From assembly GCA_947493495.1 (NCBI GenBank), contig CANLRN010000011.1, forward strand, positions 36,337-100,336: a stretch of DNA of 64,000 bases, read 5' to 3'. The stretch is from an uncultured Aquimarina sp. Its GTDB lineage: Bacteria; Bacteroidota; Bacteroidia; Flavobacteriales; Flavobacteriaceae. Shown piece by piece: positions 1 through 8,033 of the stretch (position 1 is the first letter of the stretch; the number at the start of each line of letters is the position of its first letter). The notes under the pieces are model-generated. The model was not told where the DNA came from. It saw nothing but the letters and a program-made list of their open reading frames with translations, and made no database searches. The translations under genes were made by a program, and so were the position numbers.

Positions 1-1107
1 ACTAAAGCATTATATTATTTTCTTAAAGGACAAGCATCTGCTGCAAATGCTGGAGACTCTGTAGAAAAAATTGAATCTTCTGCAAATGCTTATAATAAAG
101 TAATAGAGATCGAGAAAGCTTCTGGCGCAAAAAAACATTCTGATCAAGCATTCACTAATTTACAAACATTGCGTCAAGCACTTGTTGAAGGAGCAATTAA
201 AGATCAAAAAGAAGGTAATAATAAACTAGCATCAGAAAAATTATACTTAGGGTATAAAACAAATAAAGCTGATACATTATATCTTTACTATGCAGCATCT
301 AATGCTGTAAATGCTAAAGAATATGATGCAGCTCTGAATTATTACAATGAATTAGTAGATATAGGATTTAATGGTATAGAAGAGAAGTATACTGCTACGA
401 ACAAAGAAAGTGGAGAAGTAGATAGTTTTCCTTCGAAAGATTTAATGACCGTTTCTGTAAAAACTGGAACACACATTAAACCAGAAACTATAAAAACAGA
501 ATCAAAAAAGTCTGAAATCACTAAAAATATTGCTCTTATCTATATTTCTCAAGGAAAAGATGAAGAAGCTATGAAAGCTATGGAGGCTGCAAAAAGAGAA
601 AACCCTAATGATTCTTCTCTATTGCAATCAGAAGCTGATATGTTTTATAAGCTTGGTAATATCGAAAAATACAAAGAGATCATGGAACAAATTGTTGCCA
701 ATGATCCAGAAAATCCTGATTTATTCTATAATCTAGGAGTTAGTGCTTCTAAATTAGGAGATAATGAAAAAGCAATAGAATATTATAATAAGGCATTAGA
801 GTTAAAACCTGATTACAGCTCTGCTCAGATTAATATAGCATCTGTATTGCTTAGTAGAGAAAAGGATATAGTAGAAGAAATGAATAAATTAGGTACTTCT
901 AGTAGTGATTATAAGAAATATGATGCACTAAAGGTTAAGCGTGAAAATCTTTATAAAGAGGTTGTTCCATACTTAGAAGGAGCGATAAAGAGTAAACCTG
1001 ATAATATTGAAGCTGTTAGAACTTTAATGAATATATTTTATCAGTTAGACGATCCAAAGGCTGAAGAGATGAAAGGAAAGTTAAAAGCACTAGAAGGAGG
1101 CAATTAA
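1..1107 (+). CDS. TPR repeat protein, 5'-truncated by window edge
   Basis: The frame is open from base 1, so the start lies upstream and the first ATG (169) is internal. The visible 368 residues carry at least two clear tetratricopeptide repeats. One runs through NPNDSSLLQSEADMFYKLG and the next through NPDLFYNLGVSASKLG followed by KAIEYYNKALELKPDY. A further helical pair follows near YLEGAIKSKPDNIEAVRTLM. TPR arrays act as protein-docking scaffolds and no catalytic motif is visible. Because the N-terminus is missing, the signal peptide and localisation cannot be judged. The gene is followed after 23 bp by a perfect palindromic terminator. Identity as a TPR protein is secure; the specific role is unknown. 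Confidence 0.85.
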   Translation, partial: TKALYYFLKGQASAANAGDSVEKIESSANAYNKVIEIEKASGAKKHSDQAFTNLQTLRQALVEGAIKDQKEGNNKLASEKLYLGYKTNKADTLYLYYAASNAVNAKEYDAALNYYNELVDIGFNGIEEKYTATNKESGEVDSFPSKDLMTVSVKTGTHIKPETIKTESKKSEITKNIALIYISQGKDEEAMKAMEAAKRENPNDSSLLQSEADMFYKLGNIEKYKEIMEQIVANDPENPDLFYNLGVSASKLGDNEKAIEYYNKALELKPDYSSAQINIASVLLSREKDIVEEMNKLGTSSSDYKKYDALKVKRENLYKEVVPYLEGAIKSKPDNIEAVRTLMNIFYQLDDPKAEEMKGKLKALEGGN

Positions 1108-1130
1108 TATACTGTCCCTTCCTGTTTTTA

Positions 1131-1178
1131 AAAACTAAAAAAATCAGAATACTATAGTATTCTGATTTTTTTAGTTTT
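1131..1178 (+). terminator. Perfect 48-bp palindromic terminator
   Basis: Two 24-base arms (1131-1154 and 1155-1178) are exact reverse complements with no spacer. The arms begin with AAAACTAAAAAAATCAG and end with the complementary T-rich run, so the hairpin supplies its own U-tract. It sits 23 bp after the TPR stop codon. Because of its symmetry it could stop transcription from either side. Confidence 0.8.
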
Positions 1179-1240
1179 ATATTATATGTACTTATTAATA
1201 TTATTTGTTGTTGAGTTTATTGAGGCTAAAAAAAGAAGAT

Positions 1241-1380
1241 TTTATTAGTGAAACTCTGATTTGAAAAGTTGCGCAGTAATGCCTTCAAATCAGATGGTTT
1301 AACTAATCCCACTGTTTGCTGAACTCGTTTCAGTATCTAGCGGGATTTCAGGTCTAATGCCTCGTGGACTTGCCCCGAGG
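1241..1380 (+). repeat. Dispersed intergenic repeat A, copy 1
   Basis: This 140-bp noncoding segment starts TTTATTAGTGAAACTCTGAT and ends in a small CCTCG...CGAGG hairpin. It shares long stretches with 24329-24515 and, more weakly, with 30314-30432. It directly abuts repeat B copy 1. No ORF or RNA gene was recognised in it. Confidence 0.75.
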
Positions 1381-1388
1381 ATTATTTA

Positions 1389-1549
1389 TACGATTTACGA
1401 ATAAAAATTTCGCATCTAATGACATTCTTTTTCTACTATATTTTCTTCATAAAATTAAACAATAACTGTGGCTATTCTTTAATTTGATTCATCAATCTAG
1501 CGAAAAATCCTTGCCATTATTTTTACGAAATTCTCATCCGTAAATCGTA
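1389..1549 (+). mobile_element. MITE-like element B, copy 1
   Basis: This 161-bp noncoding element has terminal inverted repeats of about 24 bp. The outer 11 bases TACGATTTACG are perfect and three mismatches lie further in. It is nearly identical to 13790-13950 (three substitutions) and to the reverse complement of 20917-21078. All copies begin and end with TA, which fits a TA target duplication as in Tc1/IS630-type MITEs. No transposase is present in the window. Confidence 0.7.
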
Positions 1550-1646
1550 TTACTTCCTGTAAATTCAAAAAATACCTGTGTTTTATTTGAGTGTTTTTAA
1601 ATCAGAACTGCTATAATTTATGATGCCTATTTAGATACTCAAAGCT

Positions 1647-2060
1647 CTAAATGAGATTGTAATTAGGCTGCTCCAACAATTGGATATTGTTTTGGAGGCG
1701 ATCTTTGACTATACCCATCATCCTTTTGTTTAATGCAGAAGAATTTTTGATGTATATAAGATATTCATCTACTGTAAATTGACCAATGATCATTCCTTTA
1801 AGGCTATTTCTTAATTTCATATCCTTATGGATGGTATTTTCAATATATAATAATTTTTTTTCGAGAGTTAAGTTGTAGAATGTGTTTTTTCTCTTTCTAA
1901 TATAATTTTTAAATACTTCAATAAATAGATCATTTTGCAATTTCACGATAGGTCGTATCGTTTTGTTCTGAAATTGTTCATCTATAGTCATATTTTCTGT
2001 GACTCTGGCTTGTAAGATTTTTGGTCTCATCGCCAACAAATTGGATTCCCTATTTTCCAT
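1647..2060 (-). CDS. Conserved flavobacterial protein of unknown function
   Basis: This 137-residue basic protein appears mostly helical, with no signal peptide, membrane segment or known catalytic motif. The N-terminus reads MENRESNLLAMRPK and the core contains FQNKTIRPIVKLQNDLF and GQFTVDEYLIYIKNSSALN. From memory, relatives in Flavobacteriaceae are sometimes labelled glyoxalase, but no vicinal-oxygen-chelate motif is visible, so that label is not supported here. It is a single gene with about 210 bp of upstream noncoding DNA. Downstream it faces the repeat A/B pair. Being a real gene is likely; function is unknown. Confidence 0.7.
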   Translation of the reverse strand: MENRESNLLAMRPKILQARVTENMTIDEQFQNKTIRPIVKLQNDLFIEVFKNYIRKRKNTFYNLTLEKKLLYIENTIHKDMKLRNSLKGMIIGQFTVDEYLIYIKNSSALNKRMMGIVKDRLQNNIQLLEQPNYNLI

Positions 2061-2226
2061 ACTTATGAACGTTTATTAAAAGTACTGATTTGTTTGATCC
2101 AAAAAGTAAGACTGCTTCTAGAGTTTTAAACCATTTATAAACAATTGTTTTATGGTCTTTTTGATTTAGTCTTTAAAATCACCGTGGTTTAGTAATAGGA
2201 AATGAGAATAACTTTATGAGGTATTG

Positions 2227-2267
2227 TTATACCAGCCTATATGGAGTAAGAATATAGACTGGTATAA
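2227..2267 (-). terminator. Hairpin at 3' end of the sortilin-like gene
   Basis: A 15-bp inverted repeat (2227-2241 and 2253-2267) has one G/T-type mismatch and an 11-base loop. It sits five bases beyond the stop codon of the gene ending at 2273. It lacks a strong T-run, so it may stabilise the 3' end instead of acting as a canonical terminator. Confidence 0.5.
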
Positions 2268-2272
2268 TTAAA

Positions 2273-5200
2273 TTACTTTTTTAAGAATCCTTCTTTGGAT
2301 AGAATTTTTATAGGTGCGATTTCATTTTTCTCTACATATTTTTGAAACTTAGAAATCTTTTTTTCTTTAATTTTTTGATACTCTTCTTCAGCCATCTTTA
2401 ATTTTTCTATCAATATTTTTTGATTTTTAAGTTGTGCGGCAGAAGGTTTTTCGAATTGATTAGCTATAGTACTATATATATCAGCTATTTTTTCTCTTAG
2501 TTGTGGTTCTGCTTCATCTACATAATTATCTCCAGTGGTGACTACTAATGTTTCTTTTAGTTTAGTTAGGTCATTAATCATAGGAGATGTAATTTTATTA
2601 GACCTAGCATCTGCTTTTTTTACTTCCTCTGCTTTTTTAATGTTTTGATTGATTTGATATACTAAATATGCCAGATCTTCCATGCTATCAAATAACTCCT
2701 CTGTAGTTTTTAGTTGAGCCATTCTCTCCGATGATTTTATAATAGATTTTGGATCATTAGCGATAGTGACATTACTTTCGTGTATATCTTTTCCTTTTTT
2801 GAGAACCACTTTATAGGATCCAGCAGCAATTCTTGGAGCTGTGAATCCGCCAGCTGTAAATGTTTTACCAGCTGCTACTTTTGGAGCTTTTGTTCTAAAG
2901 TTCCAATTCACAATATTTATTCCTTTAGATTTTCCAGGAACAAGTGATACTACTTCATTTCCATTGAGATCTTGGATTGATAGTGTCATTTTCCCGAAAG
3001 TGTGCCTCTTTTTTAGATAATAAATAATTTGGCACGAAGACGAAGGGTTTTCTCCTATAAACTGAAGCTCTGTGCTTCCTCCTCCAAAGCCACCTTCTTC
3101 TTTTATGATAGCGGGTTTAGAATCAAAGAAATGTACATCTTTTTTTAAGACTTGTTGATTAATTTGACGTAATGGAGAGATATCATCGATGATAAGTATT
3201 CCTCTACCGTGTGTGCCTAGTACAAGATCATTTGTTTTTTTCTGTAAATCAATAAAATGTACTGCTGTTGCTGGCATATTATTAGTAAAGCGAGACCAGT
3301 TTTTTCCTCCATCTATAGTTATAAATAAACCAAACTCTGTTCCGAGATATAATAAGTTTTCTTGTTCATAATCTTCTTGTATGTTTCTAGCAAACCCGAT
3401 AATGTCATCAGTAGTAATAGACTTCCAAGTTTTTCCATAATCTGAAGTTTTATAGACATAGGGTTTCATATCTCCAGTAGTATGACCATCAAATACAGCA
3501 TAGGCAGTTCCAAGATGATGAACACTTGCTTCTATATGATACACCCAGGTGTTTGCAGGTAATCCAGAGATATTAGAAATGGTGTTGGTCCAGTTTTTTC
3601 CTCCGTCTTTTGTTATTTGTACATTGCCATCATCTGTTCCTACCCAAATAACATTTTGGTCAATAGGAGATTCTGCAATAGTAAAAATAGTTGTATGTGT
3701 TTCTGCACCAGATTTATCTCTAGAGATACCACCAGATTCTTTATCTTGTTTTGCTAGGTTATTGGTAGTTAAATCTGGAGATATTTTGATCCAATTATCT
3801 CCCATATCTTCTGATTTATGCAGGTATTGACTACCCATATAAAAACGATCAGGTTTATGCATACTAGTTGCCATTGGCGCATTCCAATTAAAACGTAATT
3901 CTTCATCGCCATCTGGTATAGGTTCTACATTTTTTGTGGTATTTTTTTCGATATCTATACGCCACACATTTTGTGCACCTTGCATTTCAGAATATATAAT
4001 TGGTTTTGTCGTATGTTTTAAAACTCTAAATCCATCTCCAACACCTATTCTTTTCCAGTCTCTTGCTTCGATACCCCCTGGAGAAGAAGATGGGCCATAC
4101 CAGGAACCATTATCTTGTAAACCGCCGTATATATTATAGGGCTCTTCGTTATCAATACTAATGTGATAAAACTGAGATAGCGGTAAGTTATCTACCATAT
4201 CCATAGTAGCTCCACCATCCCAACTCCTATAGATTCCACCATCAGTCCCTACATGCATCTGATCAGAATTTTTAGTATCAAAAACAATATCATGAATATC
4301 CGCGTGCATATTTCCCAGATTTTTAAAAGTTTTCCCTCCATCTCTGGATATCGATCCAAATAAACCACCTTTGACAATAATATCAGGATTTTTAGGATCT
4401 ACCACTATTCTCGAAAAGTAAAAAGGTCTTACTACCAGTCCAAAATCTCCATTTAATAATTTCCAATTTTTGCCTGCATTATCAGAGCGATATAGTCCTT
4501 TATTTTTTTTGCTTTCTACAACAGCATATATGATATCAGAATTTGACGGGGCAATTGCTATTGCAAACCTACCCATATTTCCTTCTGGAAAGCCATTGTG
4601 TATCTTATTCCAAGTTTTTCCTGCATCAGTAGATTTATATAAAGCACTATTAGGACCCCCAGAATTAAAATTCCAGGCAGTTCTTCTAAATTCCCACATG
4701 GCAGCATATAAGATGTTGGGATTATTAGGATCTATAATAACTTCACTAGCACCTGTTTTTTCGTTGATATATAAAACTTTTTCCCAGGTTGTGCCTCCAT
4801 CAGTGGTTTTGTATACGCCTCGGTCTTTGCTATCACTCCATAAAGCTCCCATGACACCAACATATATTTCTTTTGGATTTTTTGGGTTTATCTCTACACT
4901 GCTAATCCTCTCAGAAGTATCGAATCCCATTTTTTTCCAGTTAGCCCCTCCATCTGTTGTTTTGAATAATCCATCACCTATTGATACGCTATTTCTAGTC
5001 CATATTTCACCTGTTCCTACCCATATTGTATTGTCGGGGTCACTTGGGTCTATAGATACAACACCGATTGATTGTGCGTGTTTATCAAATATAGGAGCAT
5101 AACTAGCTCCGCCATTGGATGATTTCCATACACCGCCACCAGCTGTTCCAGCATATATAATTCTACTATTTGTAGGATGATTTTCTAAGTCAATAATTCG

Positions 5201-5338
5201 GCCGCTCATTAATGCAGGTCCTATATGCCTTGCTTCGAGTTTACCAAAGAGCTCTTTACCTTTTAATACGATATCTTGAGCTTGTGTAGTAATAAAAAAT
5301 ACCATGCTAAGCCCAGCAATTATAACTTTTTTATTCAT
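2273..5338 (-). CDS. Secreted sortilin/VPS10-type BNR propeller protein
   Basis: This is a 1021-residue exported protein. I chose the ATG at 5338 because it gives a clean signal peptide (MNKKVIIAGLSMVFFITTQA); an in-frame ATG at 5425 would add 29 polar residues and lie across a terminator. About eleven Asp-box motifs (SxDxGxxW type, for example TTDGGANW, STDAGKTW, TKDGGKNW, TIDGGKNW) are spread through the first two thirds. This is typical of the sortilin-like beta-propellers that Bacteroidota annotations call glycosyl hydrolase. No catalytic residues of a known GH family were identified. After the propeller come a beta-rich segment and a Lys-rich helical C-terminus with no T9SS tail. It lies 64 bp behind a LolA-like gene on the same strand, separated by a terminator. 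Function is probably binding or processing in the envelope, but unproven. Confidence 0.85.
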   Translation of the reverse strand: MNKKVIIAGLSMVFFITTQAQDIVLKGKELFGKLEARHIGPALMSGRIIDLENHPTNSRIIYAGTAGGGVWKSSNGGASYAPIFDKHAQSIGVVSIDPSDPDNTIWVGTGEIWTRNSVSIGDGLFKTTDGGANWKKMGFDTSERISSVEINPKNPKEIYVGVMGALWSDSKDRGVYKTTDGGTTWEKVLYINEKTGASEVIIDPNNPNILYAAMWEFRRTAWNFNSGGPNSALYKSTDAGKTWNKIHNGFPEGNMGRFAIAIAPSNSDIIYAVVESKKNKGLYRSDNAGKNWKLLNGDFGLVVRPFYFSRIVVDPKNPDIIVKGGLFGSISRDGGKTFKNLGNMHADIHDIVFDTKNSDQMHVGTDGGIYRSWDGGATMDMVDNLPLSQFYHISIDNEEPYNIYGGLQDNGSWYGPSSSPGGIEARDWKRIGVGDGFRVLKHTTKPIIYSEMQGAQNVWRIDIEKNTTKNVEPIPDGDEELRFNWNAPMATSMHKPDRFYMGSQYLHKSEDMGDNWIKISPDLTTNNLAKQDKESGGISRDKSGAETHTTIFTIAESPIDQNVIWVGTDDGNVQITKDGGKNWTNTISNISGLPANTWVYHIEASVHHLGTAYAVFDGHTTGDMKPYVYKTSDYGKTWKSITTDDIIGFARNIQEDYEQENLLYLGTEFGLFITIDGGKNWSRFTNNMPATAVHFIDLQKKTNDLVLGTHGRGILIIDDISPLRQINQQVLKKDVHFFDSKPAIIKEEGGFGGGSTELQFIGENPSSSCQIIYYLKKRHTFGKMTLSIQDLNGNEVVSLVPGKSKGINIVNWNFRTKAPKVAAGKTFTAGGFTAPRIAAGSYKVVLKKGKDIHESNVTIANDPKSIIKSSERMAQLKTTEELFDSMEDLAYLVYQINQNIKKAEEVKKADARSNKITSPMINDLTKLKETLVVTTGDNYVDEAEPQLREKIADIYSTIANQFEKPSAAQLKNQKILIEKLKMAEEEYQKIKEKKISKFQKYVEKNEIAPIKILSKEGFLKK

Positions 5339-5365
5339 AATTGTTCTTATTGATTGATTTATATG

Positions 5366-5388
5366 AAAAAACCCCCAAATTTTTGGGG
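5366..5388 (-). terminator. Rho-independent terminator between two minus-strand genes
   Basis: On the minus strand a 7-bp GC-rich stem (CCCCAAA/TTTGGGG, 2-base loop) is followed by six T residues. It sits just after the stop of the LolA-like gene and 28 bp before the start of the sortilin-like gene. It should uncouple or attenuate the second gene. Confidence 0.7.
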
Positions 5389-5402
5389 ATTGTGTGATTG
5401 GA

Positions 5403-6140
5403 TTATTTTTTTTCTGGAAATGCAAATTTTGCGATATCTACTTCTGAGTTGATTTTGACCTCCTTAAAATTAATTGTCTGAAACTCATTACTGATGGTAA
5501 ATGGAAAGTAAACACCATTGACCTCTTGATAATCACTCATTGAAGATTTTATAACTTTTCCTTTCATTGGACCTTCATTAACTTGCGATTCGGATATAAT
5601 AGGAACATAGTTTTCTGTGTCAAAATAGTAATGCGTTATATTAGGAATGGACTGTCCATTCATAGTAATCGGATCTTTAGTTAACTTGATCTTATATGTT
5701 TCAGTTCCATCCACAGTTTCTTTTCCTATAAGCTCTACAGCATATCCTTTTTCTTTGTAATTTAAAAAAGGATCAGGGAAATCTTTGGTTTGTTTTTTCA
5801 TGTTTTCAGTAGCTTCATTATCACTTTTTTCGGCTTCCATAGTCATTTGGTTTCTTTGCCAAGAGGTCTCGCCATCAAAAGCAGACCAGATCATACTGTT
5901 TCCTTGTAGTTCTATAGTAACCAATTGTTTTCCATCTTTGGTAGATATTTGCTCAAAAGGTATTTCCATACCTTGCATTTTCATGAGTCCTATCATTTCT
6001 ATGTTTTCTAGCTTTTGCCAATTTTCTTTTCCTCCGGTATTCTCTAGATAAGTATCTATGATTTCCTCTACAGTTTGTGCTTGTGTAGGTGCTATGATAG
6101 CAAGAATAACAGCGATAATTAGTGTTTTTACTGAGTTCAT
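5403..6140 (-). CDS. LolA-like outer-membrane lipoprotein-sorting family protein
   Basis: This 245-residue protein has a Sec signal peptide (MNSVKTLIIAVILAIIAPTQAQ) without a lipobox cysteine, so it should be soluble in the periplasm. The mature part begins TVEEIIDTYLENTGG and continues as alternating beta strands ending with YQEVNGVYFPF and KEVKINSEVDIAKFAFP. This layout is typical of the LolA-like proteins that Bacteroidota annotations call outer membrane lipoprotein-sorting protein. The fold suggests lipid or lipoprotein binding; true LolA activity is not shown. It is upstream of the sortilin-like gene with a terminator in between. Confidence 0.75.
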   Translation of the reverse strand: MNSVKTLIIAVILAIIAPTQAQTVEEIIDTYLENTGGKENWQKLENIEMIGLMKMQGMEIPFEQISTKDGKQLVTIELQGNSMIWSAFDGETSWQRNQMTMEAEKSDNEATENMKKQTKDFPDPFLNYKEKGYAVELIGKETVDGTETYKIKLTKDPITMNGQSIPNITHYYFDTENYVPIISESQVNEGPMKGKVIKSSMSDYQEVNGVYFPFTISNEFQTINFKEVKINSEVDIAKFAFPEKK

Positions 6141-6234
6141 TTTAAATAAATTAGAGTTATTACTATAAAGTTAGACTATCGTATCTTATTTTCGTTACAA
6201 TAATTTATATAATAATCTTTTAACTCTAGAAACT

Positions 6235-7125
6235 ATGCAGTTTGGTAAAGTAACATCTCCAGAGAATATTGATTTTTCCTTACCTAAAGATCATACTAGC
6301 ACAGCTACTGTATTAATGAATTCTAAAAGTAAACCCCTGTCAGTATATGTAGGATGTGCAAAATGGAACAAACAAGATTTAAAAGGATTTTATCCAAGAG
6401 GAACTAAAGATGAATTACAGTATTACTCCAGACAATTTAATGCTATCGAACTCAATGCAACTTTTTACAGAATTTTTCCCGAAGATCAATTTAAGAAGTG
6501 GTATGATAAAACTCCAGAAGGGTTTAAGTTTTTTCCTAAGCTTGTGCAAAACATCTCACATCTTAAACGATTGAATGATGATGTATATCCTTATGTAGAT
6601 CAATACTTAGCCAATGTAATTCATTTAAAGGAGAAATTAGGAACAGTTTTTTTACAGATGCATGGTAATTTTGGGCCAAAGAATTTTGATAGAGTAGCTC
6701 GTTTTATTAGCAGATGGCCTAAAGAAATAGATTTAGCTGTTGAGTTTAGGCATACGGATTGGTTTACTAATGTGTCTGTTGCTAATGAGTTATATTCATT
6801 ATTAGAAGAATACAATTGTACTACAATTATAACTGATACTGCTGGAAGAAGAGATCTATTGCATATGCGGTTGACTACTAAAGATGCTTTTGTTAGATAT
6901 GTAGGAGCTAATCATATGACTGATTATAGTAGATTAGATGATTGGGTAGCAAGAATAAAAATATGGAAGAGACTAGGGCTGGAAAACCTTTGTTTTTTTG
7001 TACATCAAAACATAGAAAAAGAATCTCCATTACTGTCTAAGTATTTTATACAATTACTTAATAAAGAACTTCAAGTTAATTTGAGCTTACCTAATCACCC
7101 TATAGATACACCTATGCTATTTTAA
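6235..7125 (+). CDS. DUF72 (YecE-like) TIM-barrel protein
   Basis: This is a 296-residue cytosolic protein. After a roughly 36-residue N-terminal extension the DUF72 domain starts with VYVGCAKWNKQDLKGFYP. It has the usual NAIELNATFYR, GFKFFPKLVQNISH, GTVFLQMHGNFGP and DLAVEFRHTDWF stations and ends near the FFVHQNIEK segment. Length matches the family. The biochemical role of DUF72 is not established. It is divergent from the LolA-like gene across 94 bp, so the promoters of the two genes probably share that gap. Confidence 0.88.
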   Translation: MQFGKVTSPENIDFSLPKDHTSTATVLMNSKSKPLSVYVGCAKWNKQDLKGFYPRGTKDELQYYSRQFNAIELNATFYRIFPEDQFKKWYDKTPEGFKFFPKLVQNISHLKRLNDDVYPYVDQYLANVIHLKEKLGTVFLQMHGNFGPKNFDRVARFISRWPKEIDLAVEFRHTDWFTNVSVANELYSLLEEYNCTTIITDTAGRRDLLHMRLTTKDAFVRYVGANHMTDYSRLDDWVARIKIWKRLGLENLCFFVHQNIEKESPLLSKYFIQLLNKELQVNLSLPNHPIDTPMLF

Positions 7126-7135
7126 TCAATGACGT

Positions 7136-7158
7136 ATTTAGATAAATTGTATCTAAAT
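7136..7158 (+). terminator. Weak hairpin after the DUF72 gene
   Basis: A 9-bp AT-rich inverted repeat (7136-7144, 7150-7158) with a 5-base loop lies 10 bp after the stop and is followed by TTATAATTTT. The stem is weak, so this is only a candidate. Confidence 0.4.
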
Positions 7159-7347
7159 TTATAATTTTTACGTAAATACCGTAATAAAAGTAAGCTATTT
7201 ATTTCATTTAGTTTTATGAATATTTGTGTTTAAACGATTAAATATGTATTTTGTCGATGTTTTATAAAATATTGGTACTATTTTATTTCTAAAAAAGGAA
7301 TATAAAATTACCTTTATAGTATGTTAAACCCCATTAAAAAAATAGAT

Positions 7348-7758
7348 ATGATTAAAAAACTACTCGCTTCAATTATAATAATGTTTGTTTATAGTAGTAT
7401 GCTATCTCAATCATATAAAAATCAAATAACAGATGATACCTTATTTTCTAGTGCTGATGCATTGTTTTTAAACATAAATAGTATAGTAGGGCAAACTAGC
7501 AAAAACAAAAAGAAAGATTTTACTCACAAAAAACAAGGTATTGTTAATTCATGTACTCATCATTCGTCGCATAGTGATCATACCCATGACGAAACTTCTA
7601 CAGATCAAGACGTAGCTCTTATTGACATTATTACATCAGATGAAGGATCAGATTTGAACTGCTCTGGAGGTTTTTGTATGGAAAAATCTCACCATCATAA
7701 AAAAGGATTAACTCTTAAAAGACAGTTGTTTAATTATTTTATGAAAATGTCGTGTTAA
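7348..7758 (+). CDS. Small secreted His-rich protein, possible metal handling
   Basis: I start at the ATG at 7348, which gives MIKKLLASIIIMFVYSSMLSQ, a plausible signal peptide; an in-frame ATG at 7321 would add nine residues. The 136-residue product has a His-rich stretch (CTHHSSHSDHTHDE) and later SGGFCMEKSHHHKKG, with a Cys near the end. Cys/His clusters of this kind suggest binding of a transition metal, but no named family was recognised. It is a single gene with 275 bp of noncoding DNA before the helicase gene. Confidence is good that it is coding and low for function. Confidence 0.6.
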   Translation: MIKKLLASIIIMFVYSSMLSQSYKNQITDDTLFSSADALFLNINSIVGQTSKNKKKDFTHKKQGIVNSCTHHSSHSDHTHDETSTDQDVALIDIITSDEGSDLNCSGGFCMEKSHHHKKGLTLKRQLFNYFMKMSC

Positions 7759-7982
7759 TGGGATATGATTTTTCATAATTTTCTTTATAATTTAAAAAAC
7801 TGCTTGTACAAAATTGTATTATTTCCTTTTCTTAAGGAGTACAATGCTCCGAAAACATATAAAAATTAGATTTTTCCATTTATATCCCCTCTATATAATG
7901 TATTAATATGGCGAAGGTTTAACTATTAGAATATATCCTTATGAGATCACTTCAATCCCAGTTCGTTTTAGGAGGTATTTTA

Positions 7983-8013
7983 TTGGCGCTATAAATATAA
8001 TCACCTATTTTTG
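7983..8013 (+). promoter_or_regulatory. Bacteroidota-type promoter for the DEAD-box helicase
   Basis: TTG at 7983-7985 is followed after 20 bases by TATTTTTG at 8006-8013, matching the -33 TTG / -7 TAnnTTTG consensus of Bacteroidota housekeeping promoters. The predicted transcript would begin about 14 bases before the ATG at 8034. Confidence 0.55.
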
Positions 8014-8033
8014 TAATACAAATACAAAATTGG

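Noticed and set aside
169..1107. Start of the TPR gene at the ATG at 169
   Set aside because: The frame is open and TPR-like back to base 1, so the true start is outside the window.
4470..5102. 210-codon ORF on the plus strand
   Set aside because: It is antisense to the Asp-box repeats of the sortilin-like gene; the translation is rich in Ser/Pro/Phe and matches no family.
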